Source: Pogona vitticeps
Lineage: Eukaryota > Chordata > Lepidosauria > Squamata > Agamidae
Direction of reading: 5' to 3'
Assembly (NCBI RefSeq): GCF_051106095.1
Contig: NC_135786.1
Span: 143,756,001-143,820,000, forward strand
DNA: 64,000 bases
Positions 1-53,699 of the stretch are shown one piece after another. Below the pieces are notes generated by a model that was not told the origin of the DNA, searched no databases, and saw nothing but the letters and a program-made list of their open reading frames with translations. Numbering within the stretch: the stretch's first letter is position 1; every line of letters starts with the position of its first letter. The position numbers were made by a program, and so were the translations under genes.

Positions 1-60
1 ATCCTGCCCATCTAAACCGTAGTCTACTCTGGGCAGCTAACAACAATACATAAAAGTAAA
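1..60 (-). repeat. LINE (L2/CR1-type) 3' tail fragment
   Basis: The string CCTGCCCATCTAAACCGTAG followed by CTCTGGGCAGCTAACAAC resembles the reverse complement of the 3' end of the L2-like LINE at 42.45-43.84 kb (CCTGCCTATCTGG ... CACTCTAGGCGGCTTACAA). The fragment runs off the left edge. Confidence 0.45.
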
Positions 61-256
61 AGAAATTTAAAATAAAAACAACTGTATTAATATGTAGTCT
101 TTGAAAATGTGTTAGTACCAAGGATATGCCACTACTAGCTAGTTGTTATTCTGATTACTTCCAGATAACATGTTCTATGTACAATTTGCAAAAAGGTGCT
201 TCTCAACGGCATTGGTTAATAACAGCACTGATGTGATATATTAGTTGTTTGCCTAC

Positions 257-10996
<10,740 letters not shown>

Positions 10997-11639
10997 CCGA
11001 CAGCAGGGCAGGCCACCCCGGAAGGCAGCGGATCCCTTTTGAAGTCCACCGCCGCCCAATGGAAAGGCGGGGAGAGGCCAGAGAACGTTGGAGAGACGGG
11101 GGGGGGGCGAAGATTCCAACGCCTCGGGCTCAAAATCCCGGTCCCCGCATCTGCTGCCGGCCTTCTAACGCCCGAACAGCCACGCCTCCTCTTCTCCCTC
11201 TTCCGGGAAGGAGGAGGAAGTGACTCGGCCAACATGGCTGCCGCTTCGGCGTTCTCCGTCCCGCAGCCTCGAGCGCCCCCTCTGCTGCCTTGGAGGACTA
11301 ATTGCTGCGTCGCATCGAGACTCGGCGTCCTGAGAAGCCGCCCGAAGAGGGACTTGGGTGTTGCTCCCCCCCCCTCTCGAATTAACCGCGAGAGATCCTC
11401 AGGCTTCGTTTTCCTCCGAAGTTCTCCCGGGGTTTCGTTGGCCGCTGGGTTGGGAACGGGAAGAAACCTGGTAGTCTGTACTCGGGTGGCTTCTGGCAGG
11501 AACAAAGCAGCAACTCCGAGAAAACGGGAAACTCTTCTGCCACCACTTGCTGGGACTTCTTGTGCTGGGATGAAAATTGCAATAGATGGGCAACAGTGGC
11601 TCTCCGTATGTTTTTGAAGTGAGTGCCCATGATCCTGCA

Positions 11640-12106
11640 CTATAGTCTATGCTGGCAAGGGCTGATGGGAGTTACTATCCACAGCCTCTGGAAGGCCACA
11701 TATGCTCCACCCTTGACCTTTAGAAACACTATGTTCTAAAAACCAATCTTTGATGCAAGCTTAAGGGCCATATAGGTACTGTATGTACCACACATCAGCT
11801 GTTTCATCTGTGGCAGCCAAGTATCATACCTTGCAGAGGACAATTCTCTACAGTCTGAAGTTCCTTTGTAAAGGAGTGTCCACAGTAGAGCCAGGTTAAA
11901 ATTACGCTGTAAGGAGAAGAAGTAACCAAAACTTTGCAGTTGCTGATCAGCAGTATTGCTTGGGCCCTACAAATTGGCCAGGTCCTCATATGGTGGCATG
12001 CAATGCATTTCTATTTAAATGAGGGTTGTTTTTTTTTCCAGTCTCCAGATGCAAATTTGCACATGCATATATTATGAAAATCAGATTCTGTCTATGATGA
12101 AGTGTT

Positions 12107-12153
<47 letters not shown>

Positions 12154-13030
12154 GGATGATTTGTAAGTGGCACCTTAATATCCCTCTCTGGGAGAGAGTA
12201 GGGAATTGCTAGGTCCACACAATCTCTTCACTTTCTTTAATAACGAAGGAATAAAATTGCTTTTCTTTTTGTGTTAGTAATTGCAGGGAAAGAGTGATTT
12301 ATATGAGATGTGGGAAAATGTAATGTACCTTGTGGAGGGTGGCTGTGGTAGTGGGGTATTACAGCATCTGTGGGAGCAATACAGAAAGAGCCTTGGAGAG
12401 CAGTGAACCCCTGGTCACAATGAGCTAAAGTATTGTGAAAATCTTTTGTGGACATAGTTCATTTAATCAAATTCATACGAAAACTGTTGTGTTGTTGCAG
12501 TAGTAAGGGTTTATAATTGATGAAATAAGAAATCCTTTCTTTACCTAAAACATCTTCTGTCAAGTGGGATTCTCTTCAGTTATAATGAAGAACAGTTTTT
12601 ATAGATAGCTTGGAGATGTCATCTAGTGCAGAAAATGTGGTATCTCCCAATTCTTGGTAGGCATGGTCTGATTTTTAATTATAGCATCAATTTGGAGCCA
12701 AAATGCACAGGCTTCAGATTTGTTCCTGGGCCTAATTCATGCTCCAATCCAGCTCTTTCATTAAACCATTAGGCTCCGGATCATCTCAGGTAACAACTCC
12801 CCTTGTATAAACTTTTTTGGCCCCTCTCAATAGCAGTATTGTTTCTGATTTTTATTTGTAGCTCCTTTCATTGTCTGGAAACTGGCAAGGTTTCAGGATG
12901 AGTTGCTGTGCCTGCTGATCTTATGCAATTCTGCCACACGCACTAAACATTTATAAGCCTTTGCTGACATCTCATTGTAGCTAAGGGGGCAGGGCATCCA
13001 GAACTTTGGCAAATGGAGCTGTGTGAAACT
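11640..13030. other. Intergenic DNA, no gene seen
   Basis: Between the CpG island and the block at 13 kb. Contains a (CT)n run at 12,111-12,148. No exon-like features were recognised. Confidence 0.5.
12111..12148. repeat. (CT)n microsatellite
   Basis: Pure CT dinucleotides for about 37 bp. Confidence 0.95.
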
Positions 13031-13035
13031 CTGCT

Positions 13036-13946
13036 GTGGCTCTGAGACATGATCTAAGTCTTGGAGCTGAGGCTGCCTGCGCCAATGAGATGGGTTATGG
13101 GGCAACTGTGAGACAGCTGGAGGATAAGGAGGAGAGACCCCAGCCAGCACCAGAGCCGAAGGCAGAAGCTCGGCAAGGGACAGAAATAGAGGAGCTGACT
13201 AAAGAGATACAGGGTGTAAAAATGGGAGAGGTTCAGGAGGAAAAGGTGGGAAAGGAGAGGAAAAAGAGGGTGGAGTTTGAGGCAGGAATGGGGGAGGTAA
13301 AAAGGAAAGAGAGTCAATTACCTCCCAGTTGGGAATGGATGTGGATGGAGAATCCCTGGACAAGATTATGGGAGAGGCTAAGAGTGCCTAAGGAGGAGGC
13401 AGATTACAGGAGGAGGAGAGAAATTCCCCCCTGGACCCTCTTATTGGGGAGGAGGTTAAAAGAAGAGAAAGAAAGAGTTGAGAGAGAAAGGAGAGAAGGG
13501 CTAGAATGGAGAATAAGAGAGATGAGGAAGAAGAACTACAGGGAGGACCCTGGGAGGATCGAGACCCCGAGAGACGAACCCTGTGGAATGGCGATTGGAA
13601 TGACGGGACCGTGCCCTTGCTGGAAGGTTCGACGGGGCAGACCATGAGAGACTGGGTCCCCACTGATTTACCGAGACCATGGAACAATAGTTATGGTAAC
13701 CCATTCCTGTTTGAAGATTGGAGACCCCTTCCGGACCCATTGGCAGAAGGAGAAAAGATTCATAAACATGTTGCAGACACTTGTTTATTGTTAAATGCAT
13801 CAATAGATCTTTCACCTGTTTTGAAGCAACAAAAATCTACTGATTTCTTTGAACCGAAAGAGGGGCCCAAGGTTGAACCCTCACAGCAACCCCCTCCATT
13901 AGCAACCAGATGTGTTGAACGTACAGCACTGGAGCTGCAGACATGA
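13036..13946 (+). other. Unrecognised coding-like block
   Basis: About 0.9 kb of purine-rich sequence with long open stretches on the plus strand, with first in-frame ATG near 13,090 (MGYGATVRQLEDKEERPQ). The predicted peptide is first rich in E, K and R with coiled-coil character, then changes to a W-, P- and D-rich stretch (for example TMRDWVPTDLPRPWNNSYGN) and ends at a stop near 13,946. The open sequence is not one continuous frame. I recognise no domain. It could be a decayed lineage-specific gene, part of a mobile element ORF, or a chance open region in skewed sequence. No promoter or poly(A) signal was assigned. Confidence 0.35.
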
Positions 13947-14105
13947 AATCTCACGGAGGAAGGTGTTCCCTCTGTATCACTATGCGCCACTTATTCTTGC
14001 TACTCTTACATATGTGCCAATATGAAAAAGTTCTCCAAAATTGCAACTACAATTGAAGGTATAAATACAGTAAGGTTGAGTGACATTGGAGAAGTTACTC
14101 TAGTC

Positions 14106-14145
14106 TTGAAAGAGACATTAGGTAAAATCCTAATGTCTCTTTCAA
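14106..14145. repeat. 17-bp perfect hairpin
   Basis: TTGAAAGAGACATTAGG, a 6-nt loop TAAAAT, then the exact reverse complement. No mature-miRNA-like flanking helix is apparent: pairing stops at the ends of the 17-bp arms. Confidence 0.85.
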
Positions 14146-15007
14146 ACATTAAGTAATATTGTGCAGCTCCATGTGCTCAAGAGCAATCCCACCAGCAGCA
14201 GCAGTGGCAAATCACCACCAATTAAATGCTTCCCTTGGCCATTTTGGGGTGCATGTAACTTTGTTGCATTGTGTATGAGTCATGTGCCCCCTGAAATTGC
14301 CTTTACTTAGTGGGATTTGCCTTTAACCAGCAGCAATTTGCTGGTTTTGGTGCAAGCAGCCTCCCCATTGTGCACACAGGGCTGCACAAAAGGTTTTTAG
14401 CCATGGAAACTGGTATTTTAATGAGTATTCTCTAAAAGAAATACTGTATAAAGTACAATATCAAATGTGAATAGTTCTGTACATTGAAAGGATAGCTTTC
14501 CCATGATAATTTGTCATCTATGAAGCAGCTTATACCATTGGATGTTTTAATTTTGTTTTTGTTTGGTGTGTGCTTTCTTTAATCAAATAAGATAAAGCAA
14601 ATAATAAAGATAGCTTGATTATTCATGGAGATGATATTAAAATCATTTTGCTATGGCCATTTATTCTCAAAATACTTCATAGGAGGTGAAAAGGGAGCAC
14701 ATGCTCCAGTACATTTTTGTGGCTATTGCTGTTAGTAAAAAAGAAGATGTGGTATTTTATTCTAGCAAGTTGTACTTTGCAAGCTGCACTGCCACTAGGA
14801 AAATGTGTAGCACATGCACCATTGCAAAAGGCAGAAGTTAAAGTGCAACAGGCTTGTGGACTGACTTAGAACTTGTTTATGTACAAAGTTGTAGTGAAAT
14901 TGTTCATGACCATACAAGCACAGGACTGTTAGATAATGGAAAACATGTTTTACAGAACCTGAGATAGCAAAGCAAAGTGTGCTGCTTATATACTGCTCCA
15001 TAGTGCT

Positions 15008-15208
15008 TAAAATGCTCTCTAGGTAGTTTTCAATTATGCAGACTACACATTGCCCCCCTCCTGCAGTGAGCTGGGTACAATTTACTTACCTCAGAAGGAT
15101 GGAAGGCTGAGTGAACCTCGGGCCAGCTACCTGGGATTGAACCTGAGTCATGAGCAGAGTTTTGGCTACAATTTGGCTACAAGTTTAACCACTGCTCCAC
15201 AAGGCTCT
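15008..15208 (-). repeat. tRNA-derived SINE (antisense)
   Basis: On the minus strand: CCTTGTGGAGCAGTGGTTAA, CCAAAACTCTGCTCATGACT, B-box-like GGTTCAATCCC, CACTCAGCCTTCCATCCTTC and TACCCAGCTCACTGCAGGAG. This is a well-known squamate SINE body plan. Confidence 0.7.
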
Positions 15209-15605
15209 AGGTAGGTGAGGATATCTTGGTGTCAATGATTCTTGGCTGTGGCGATAACAACAATGGCTTCCCCAAGCATCCCTGGGTAACCATAATTGTG
15301 TTGCCATCAGACAAAATTGACAGAGACGAGTAGCTTGCTGAGGAACAGGTGGGCAGGAAAAGTTTACCATTGAAGGGGAAGACTGAGGGACTGTGACTTG
15401 GACCTCCTTCAAGTCAAGGACAGGGTTGTAGTGTTGTATGAACAAGTGTTGTAGAAGTCCTATGTGAAAAACAGAAGACTGCAACAGTGGGTTCCATGAC
15501 GTTTGATGGTAGATGGTGTAATAGCATTGGGATATGCAGTGACAGGGAATTTTGTATGCTGTGGTTTGCTCCCTGGAGCAGTTGATAAAGATCAGGCTAA
15601 AATGC

Positions 15606-15850
15606 TCTGTTTTACCTGAAAATAAGACCTAACTTGAAAATAAGCCTTAGTATGATTTTTCAGGATGCTTGTAATATAAGCCCTACCCCAAAAGTAAGCC
15701 CTAGTTAAGTGAAACTGTGCCTTCCACCATTGTGCAGCATCCAGAAGATGACATGACTGTATTTGAATAAATGTAAATTGTTGTAATTAAAAAAAATCCC
15801 CTGTAAATAATGCATTTTGGAGCAATTAGGAGTAAAGTGGGCTTAATCCG
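15606..15850 (-). mobile_element. AAAATAAGAC-type MITE, diverged copy
   Basis: Antisense relative to the copy at 39,555-39,816; shares CAGGATGCTTGTAATATAAG-type text, CCTACCCCAAAAGTAAGCCC and ACCATTGTGCAGCA. The right end is degraded. Confidence 0.6.
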
Positions 15851-15943
15851 TGTTGACGCAGGGGGGCCAGGGTCCTCAGGAAGTGATAGGATGATATTGA
15901 TATGGTACTAAAGATTAGATTTGCTAGCAGCAACGATCAACTA

Positions 15944-16506
15944 CAGTGGTGCCTCGACTTACGAACTTAATTGGTATTGGAATGGTGTTCGTAAGTCGAA
16001 ATGTTTGTAAGTCAAAGCACCATTTCCCATAGGAATGCATTGAAAACCGATTAATCCGTTCCGGCTGAAGAAAAAAATCACCACCACCCCCCAAAAAAAG
16101 AGAACACAGCAGGCCCAGTCGGAAGGTGCTCTGTTGCTGAGGTTTAAGAAGAAAAAAACCTCAAAAAAAACCAGTAAAGCCACCAACAACACAGCACAGA
16201 AACATACTTACCCCAGCCAAAACACACCCAGTTTTTTTAAAAGGAGAAAACAGCAGCTTACCTCCCTGCAAACACACACATACGACAACGATGCATTCTC
16301 TTAACTGCTGAAAGTGAAAGAGCTACAGTACAAAGCAGCCTCGTCACCACCTAGTTAGAAATCTGAATTGCCCACCTTTTTTCCCTGCCTGTTTCTGTTC
16401 GTAAGTGGAAGCTCCATCCGCAAGTCGAAGCAAAGCGTTGCGACCGGAGCTGTTCCTAAGTCAAAATGTTCATAAGTAGAGGCGTTCATAAGTTGAGGCA
16501 CCACTG
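15944..16506. mobile_element. Tigger-like MITE B (CGACTTACGAAC subfamily)
   Basis: 563 bp, ends CAGTGGTGCCTCGACTTACG and AGTTGAGGCACCACTG, flanked by TA. Arms contain repeated GTAAGTCGAA/CTTACGAAC words. No transposase frame. Confidence 0.82.
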
Positions 16507-19500
16507 TAATTGCTAATGTACAGAAAAATGATGATGCCTTGTTTCCATGAGTATGCTGCCATAGGCTCTACACTCTCAGTGCTGTGGAGCGGCTAAGGGG
16601 AGAAAGCTTATACAGTATTGGTAGCTGTTGTTGCCGAGGTTAAAGTGATGATACAGGTGAGTAGTATATAAAAGCCAGTGTGCTTCACATTAAATGTGGA
16701 GAACCAGTAATCTTCCTTTAAGAGGGGAAGAAGATTAGTGATAGTCATCATTTAGAAGTGCTTTGTGGCTACACGTTTGTTCACCTTTCACAGTCTGAGA
16801 ATTGGAGACCCCCATCCCATTTCTGTACCGTATAGGGCCAAGAGTAGCAACTGATAGTGTGTGAGTAGGAGGCACCCATTTGATAGCTGCTTTAAAGGGT
16901 GGTCATACCTTGTGACAGAAGTATGGCGGGATGGGGAATGGTGATCCAATTCTATCCTACTGTTTTACTGAATGATTTTTTTTTTTTTTTTAAAACACCC
17001 ATTGATGATTCTGCAGGCATTTAGATAGTAGTTGAGCCTAGTACTGAAGATGGGCTTATTGGTGTTGAGTGATGTAACAACAGGGTTGAGAGTACCTGTA
17101 GATTATTGCTTTGAACCACCATGGCTCTTTGTCAGCAGGCTCTTCTCAGTGATACGACACTTGAAGGCATTTGGGATGAGCATCCGAAGTGGGAAGTGTA
17201 ATCTTTCAGTGATGTAGGAGCGGATCTAGGGAGTAAAACTTGATGTGGACAGAAGCTGCAGTGGATCCAAGTTGTGTGTATTCAATTCATAATCGAAAAT
17301 TGAGTGGCGAGATAGGACAATCTAAGTAAGTTCATCTCTCTTTGGAGTGTGATGCACACTAGCGACAGACGGAAGTAGCATAACCAACTGCTACTTCAGT
17401 AATGAAGGTTCATAGCGATGGTTGGAGGGTAGAAGAGCAAAATATACTGGTATCATAATTGGTAGCACAGCATATGTTCACATTTGTGAATATGAATGCA
17501 AATATGGAGTATAGTAATTCTAAACAAATACAAAATTCATCAATGACTTAAACTTTGTCCTCTGATATTTTCTTTCCAACCATTTATCTATATTCTAAAT
17601 AACAAGCACATACATAAGTAACCACCAGGTAGGTTTCTATCTTTATATGTGCAGATTAAGTAGCTAGAAGGGCAGCCTTTCTATAACCCACATTCCTACT
17701 GCATGTTTATGAAAATGTGAAGATGTGGGTTTTTTGTACAAAATATACATTTCAGCCACTCCAAAGGGTGCCCTGTAAATCACTGGAGGACAGATTTCAG
17801 GTTCAAAGGATCTACGGTGCTTCTCCCATCATCCAACTAGCGCAAACAGAACGTATTCAGATTTAAACACTTCTGAGGTCAGCAGTTTGAGTACCATACC
17901 TAAATAGAGCTCCCTGCTTGTCCACAGAAAAATCTACACCTTGTTATCCTAACCTTTATTCCAGCAGCATAATTAGGGAGGAAAGTCATTTTGGTGCTCT
18001 TGTATATGAAAAACAGTCAGAAGTCTTTGCTGATCTGCTGTAGATCCACACGTATCACCCTTGCCTTAGAGCTCTTAATCATAGTCTGTTAATTCTCCAT
18101 TCTTCAGAAAGAAATGCATGGTGAAGACAAAATTATTTGACAAACCTCTGAAATTGTCAGGTGAAATAAGTAAATATTAAATATTTTATTTCATATGGCC
18201 CTCCAGACTGTTACAGTGGTTCATATAGATTAGAAAATCAAAATAAAGGTGACAATGAACTTACTGTTAACATGTACACAACTATAACAACAACAAAAAA
18301 CCCCATGGACATTACATGGTTCAAAACACTTTTATAATAATCATAATTCCATGTTTATAAAACAGTAATCATGCTAGGTAAAGTGCTGCAAAATACTTAA
18401 AATGATTTGAGACTTTTGTAAAAGATTCCAGTTTCTGGTTATCTGAATTGATAAAGAGCTGCACTGATTTTCTTATAAAACGAGATCTTTAAAGCTGTAT
18501 GCATGTGTATAGCTACACTGCTGTTAACCTAAAACCACATATAATGATCAAAATTTATTTTGTTTATACTGCATAAATTGCAATCTACTTCTGCTTTATA
18601 GATTTTTTTTGGTTTGTATGTATTCCAAAAAGGTGTCTGTATAAAGATTGATATTTGATAATTTATAATTTGTTAATTCTGATCCCATCTTCAAATACGA
18701 TTCCAACACAAGCAAAAAGCATTCTTCCACTGAAATCAATACAGAAAGGGGCTTCATGTGTCCTTTTTAATTTAATGCTTCTGCTAAATATGGCAGTTAA
18801 GTTTCACCCCACAACAAAGCAACACCCATTAAGACTGAACAGAGAATTTTAGGAACTGTTCTTCCTATTCTAGTTGCGTATTATGGCTGCCTTGAACATT
18901 TCCCAGAGTCTGTTTTCTATTAACAAAACACTTATCTATAATCCAGTTTAGTTTTTCCTTCTTTGAGCTGCCTTTCCCCGCTTCTCTCTCTTTTTAAAAA
19001 CTGATCTTTAGGAAATTTGAAGGGACCCCACCCCATGCTGCATTTGCTCAGTTTTCAAAAGCATATCTTGGCTGGAATTTACAGCACATTCTATCCAAAG
19101 GGCTCTTGGGCGGGTGGTCGAATGGTGGAAAGTGCTAGCAAGCTTTGAGGAGAGCTGATATTAGTTTGTGTCCTGCAGACATTCATCCATTCTGAAGTGT
19201 TGGGGTGTCCAAGCACTAAGAGGTGATGAGGATCAGCCCTAGCTAGCAGTGAGAGATCACAGGAATTGTAATCCAACTGCACGTGGAGAGTGGCCCATTC
19301 CCAATCCCTGCAACAGAGCTACCTATGGTCAACAGAGCTACCTATGTGAACTTCTGGCACCAGGTATGCTAGCATAAAATATCCATAGATACACAACCTT
19401 GGCTTCAACATGATAGGTAAGATACTATTAGAGGTATTAGTTTCCAGTGAAGTGGATGGCAACTCCCACCACTTGTATGAGTATCAAGGCAGTCACCATA

Positions 19501-21334
19501 CACCTGTTTATAGTATAGTCGAACACTAGACACCCAAGCAAGTGTTTTACATCACTTTCAAAGTTATGTTTGGTAAAGTGTTCATGGGATATTGCAGGAG
19601 GGAGTAAAACTAAGACAGAAGATTCAAACAGCATTGTTGTACTAGTCTATAATCACAGTCTGTGTTGCTGTTATTTAACGCTTGCACTAAAAGCTGTGCA
19701 TTCAAATCCAGTTATACTCCTGTTGACTTCTAAGCAGCTCTTACATTTTACTGCCACTTACTTTCAAGGATGTATGCTTAGGATTTTAGCAGTTTCTTTT
19801 CTCAGAGAAATGTTGTGCATACCAAGACACTTCTTAACATGTACACTTAAAAGTTCTGCCTTAGGATGTATCCAAAGGCTTTGCACACCTATAATGTATT
19901 GTTGTCTTCAGCCTTATTATTTGTGGAAAGAACAAAAGAATGACAGTGGGGGGGGCATGGGAGAATTACAAGGGGATCCTAGAACTTGTAAACTTCTGTG
20001 AATAAAATAGGACTCTTATTTGACAAAGTTTTACCTGGAAGTACCCTTGATCTTTCATTAAGTCTTTGTGAGAGTTTGGGAACTAGTATTTAGAGTTTGG
20101 AGTTACAGGATCACTCATGGTACTGAACTGGAGGGATTTAAGTACTACTATAGTGAATATCATATTGATGCTTTTGTCATGCCTAGACCTGAGCTCCAAA
20201 AATTTCCCCTCCAGCAACTCAAGAATAATGGAGAATAAGATATGAAAAGTAACCAAGGAGGTGAAAACCTCTTGCTGCCAAAGGTACTTATGATTCACTG
20301 CATTAGAGCTGATGTCTTATGGTAATATTATTCTTAACTTTTATCTGCAGATAACTAGAATGTTCATGGAACTAATAACTTGGAACTTCATGCAGTTTAG
20401 TTATTAATGAATTATTCTGCAGTAAAGCTGGGAAGGCATTTACGGAAATGTTATTATGTTAAGTACACAACAGACACTGCTTGTTTCTATTCTGTGGAAT
20501 GAAAGAAAGTTAATACAATGAACTTCTGCTGGGGAGGTCTGAACCTGTTTCTCATCCTTCAGACAGAGATCTTGAAATCTGAAATATTTATCAGTCCCAA
20601 CTGGATGTGGGCAAAGAATCTGGAATATTTTCCAAATTTTCACAACCAAATAGATTCTACAGTAGAGGCACTATGAAAAGTAGAAATCAGCATCTGTGTT
20701 TTATACTCCATATTAAGAAATATAATGTGAAACCAAAGACCCACAGAAATTATTCTGCTTTTAAATAGCAGCCTGCTACAGTATGTGACACAAGAAACTG
20801 CTTTTAAAACAGAAGGGAATTCAAAGACAGTTTGTGCTTGTGTAGCTGTTCAAAGCGGAAAAAGGAAAAAAGTCTAAAGCAGTACATGCTGCAAGTTTAT
20901 GATCCCAGCCCGCAGGTAGAGAAACTTCCAAAAATCCAACTGAGCACCTATTTTGCTCTGTTCTGGGGAATCAGTGCAACTATGCAATTTTTTCCAGGAC
21001 TTGGCGGGGTGTTATTTTATTATATTAAGAATAGCTTTTCAAAAATCCTGATACCAGAAATAGAAGTCTTTACAAGAAGTCTAAAATAGGCCCTCCAGCT
21101 GATTTCACCGAGAGAACATCATTCTCTAGAAAAGTACTACTGTATCTGTTATTTGGAAATCCCTGCCACATTTCTATAAACAAAATAATAAAATGCACAT
21201 AGTTCCAATTTACAACACAACAGAGATGAGCTAGGAAGATGCCCTGCCAGTTTACTTAGAAATCTTCCACAAACCTCTTCCTCCCTTCTCTTAAAGTAAC
21301 CTCAACTTTTTAATATTGCAAATTAATGTGTACA

Positions 21335-21412
21335 TATTCAGAAGGAAACCTGACTGAATTCAGTGGGACTCACTCCTGAGTAAATGTGTTTAGAGTCACA
21401 GACATTATAATG
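21335..21412 (+). repeat. Dispersed AATTCAGTGGGACTCACTCC repeat
   Basis: GACTGAATTCAGTGGGACTC followed by ACTCCTGAGTAAATGTGTTT is a very common squamate interspersed motif. Diverged relatives are near 28,120-28,180, 29,620-29,690 and 48,655-48,740. Parent element not identified. Confidence 0.5.
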
Positions 21413-22145
21413 GATAACATCTCATTATTTCTTTAATGGATAGCTCCTAAACCAACTTTACTGATCGTAATTGATTTTATTGATTTTTAAATAATTTTGT
21501 GTTTTAATATTACAGGATGTTTGTAAGGTTTTTTAAAGTTTATGTTTGTGTTTTCATCTCTTCCTTTTAAAGTTAATTTTCTGGCGAGCTGGCCCAGTTT
21601 TATTAGAATAGTGAGTTATATGTAATATGATGATTTCTTATCTTAACCTTGGGAGAAAAAACATGTTTAAGAAGTACACACCACCATCAGTTTCTTTTTA
21701 ACATACCTCCATTTGAGAAACAGGAGATGCATTCTGTATAGTGAAACTATTTTCCTATTCCTTTATTTATTCTTCATTTTTTTTAAAAAAAATAGGGAAG
21801 TTACCTAATGCAATTAAAGCTAAAAGCAAATAAAAACCTAACTAAACTAGTACTGTACGTACATTATTTGTGTGGCCTCATTTCATTGGTAGTAATGGTT
21901 AAAATCTTGCATTAAACTTTGCTGATTTAGGCCACAGTCCTGAACACTTTTCCTAATGGGGCAGCCCTACTGAAAATAGTGCTATGACACAAACAAGCTT
22001 AGGATCATGCTGATGTCTCCTGTCTTTTGTAGAGAATCAATACATCCACGTGATTCTAGCCTAATGAATGAAGGCATCAGCTTGACCAACAGAAAACATA
22101 AGCATGAGAGTGATAAAAGGACAGTAACACTCAAGTATCTGTACT

Positions 22146-22146
<1 letters not shown>

Positions 22147-22183
<37 letters not shown>
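22147..22183. repeat. T37 homopolymer
   Basis: About 37 consecutive T. Could be an A tail of a minus-strand retrocopy, but no source element was recognised next to it. Confidence 0.9.
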
Positions 22184-22186
<3 letters not shown>

Positions 22187-22261
22187 CTCTGGGTATGGAG
22201 GCAGACAGAAGATGGGGATAGTTGCTCAAGCTACCTCAGACTAATAGCTGACATTGGGGTC

Positions 22262-22330
22262 TGTTGTTATTATGTGTTCTCAAGTCCTTTCTGACTTACG
22301 GAGACCTGATGAATTAGTGACCTTTAAAAT
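22262..22330 (-). repeat. SINE 3' tail fragment
   Basis: TGTGTTCTCAAGTCCTTTCTGACTTACGGAGA-type text (broken here at CTGACTTACGGAGACC) is the antisense of the BovB-like SINE tail. Confidence 0.5.
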
Positions 22331-23749
22331 TGGGGTCTCATTAAGCATATTGAGCAAGCCAAGAGTGAGGCAGAAAACTGAACTTCTGGCATAATGGTTC
22401 TGAATTCAGCATACTGTAGATTAATATTCATTATACAGCTTGCTTTGCGAAACAGCAGATATGGAGGAAACACTAAACTGGGCTTATACTTTTGAAGGGT
22501 CACTCAAGAAGCATCTTTATCTGTTAAAACACTAGTAAAATATCCAAAAGTTTGAGATACGTTGAAATGGATGATATGGTCCCTCAGTTGGCTGACTCGT
22601 TGTACCATGCTTTCAAAACCAGTGGCATTTTTTCTGTAAACTTTGGGTTACCTTGATAAGGCACTGCCTGTTACCATCCATTTAAAAAGGTAAATCACAA
22701 AGCTTAGAAGTTACTTTTTTAAGATGACCCAAAGTCAGCCACACAATATGTATAATGTTAAAACTAGGAGTGCTTTTTATGGCAATATTTTTATTTATAT
22801 GCCCCGCATATTCTGTATTTTCCCCCCAGCAGTAACTTTTGCAGAACTAAACACAGCAACTCCACCTGTACTGTCTTTGATGCAATCACATGTTTGGTGT
22901 TGTAGGCCAAAATAACACAGAATGGATAGAACTGGAGGTAAAGAGATTGTCAATCCAATTTCAACATTGAATTTTTCCCTATCTCCCTGTCCCCCCCCCA
23001 ACCCAAACTCAACCCCACACTACATATGCATATACCACACATGAACAGCATATATCTTCTCATTTGTTTGCCTTGCTGAATAGGCCTAGTACAAGGTAGC
23101 AGATGGAACATGAAAGCACAACATCAAGCTGTTCTGCCACGTTCCAAGTCCTATAAGGATTGCCATGATTTGAAAGTGCATCACCTTGTCCTCCATAAAA
23201 ATATCTGAGACTTCAGACAACTACTGCAGACACAGAATGGCAATTCAATTAGAAGAAGAAGTCTGGATTCCTACATTAGACATTATATTTGCAAAAAGGG
23301 TTCCAATATTGTTTACTCTGGAGGTTTAGCTATTCTCTGCTACATAGGAATATGGATGGCTTCTTGTTTCCTATTGATATCACCTCTCCCTGAAGCATTG
23401 TTGCCCAAATGCTTAAAAAGTAAGAGTAAACAGGCTGGAGGTGAAGAGGTTTTGGTTAAAGCCAAAAAGGAGCTACATTTGGCAATTTTTTTGCCTCTTC
23501 CAATTCATTGGAGACACAACAGGTGGATAGGGTTTTTGTCCATTTCTATGGCGTTACTATCAGAAACAAAACTACCAGCATCAACTGATCTATAACAAGT
23601 TAGTTCACTCTGCATGAAGGACATTACAGCACATCTAAAATAACAGATGAGGCTTACAGCTCATCTTTTTCTTTCTTTTTCTTTTTTGCATTTCATGTTG
23701 TCTGTATTTTGTTTTTGCTATATACTGTCGAACAGCTTCAATTTCCAAA

Positions 23750-53599
<29,850 letters not shown>

Positions 53600-53699
53600 T
53601 CCTAAGGATTTTTCAGAAAGTATTAATCCAAGGCCCAAGGAAAGTTTGTCAATCTTCCTTTGAGTTTGAAGAAATCCAGTCTATGACTCTCTTTTCTAT

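Larger units (their letters stand above)
16510..23749 (-). other. RETREG1 3' UTR and 3' flank
   Basis: AT-rich, repeat-poor DNA downstream of the RETREG1 stop codon. Vertebrate RETREG1 has a long 3' UTR, so part of this is probably transcribed. Candidate minus-strand AATAAA signals include those near 21,770, 22,790 and 18,187, but I cannot say which is used. Also holds a T37 run (22,147-22,183), a SINE tail (about 22,262-22,330) and copies of the AATTCAGTGGGACTCACT repeat. No other gene seen. Confidence 0.45.

Noticed and set aside
11233-11617. Plus-strand frame starting MAAASAFSVPQPRAPP in the CpG island
   Set aside because: GC-rich sequence gives long frames on both strands by chance; no conserved protein recognised. 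Kept only as a hint of divergent transcription.
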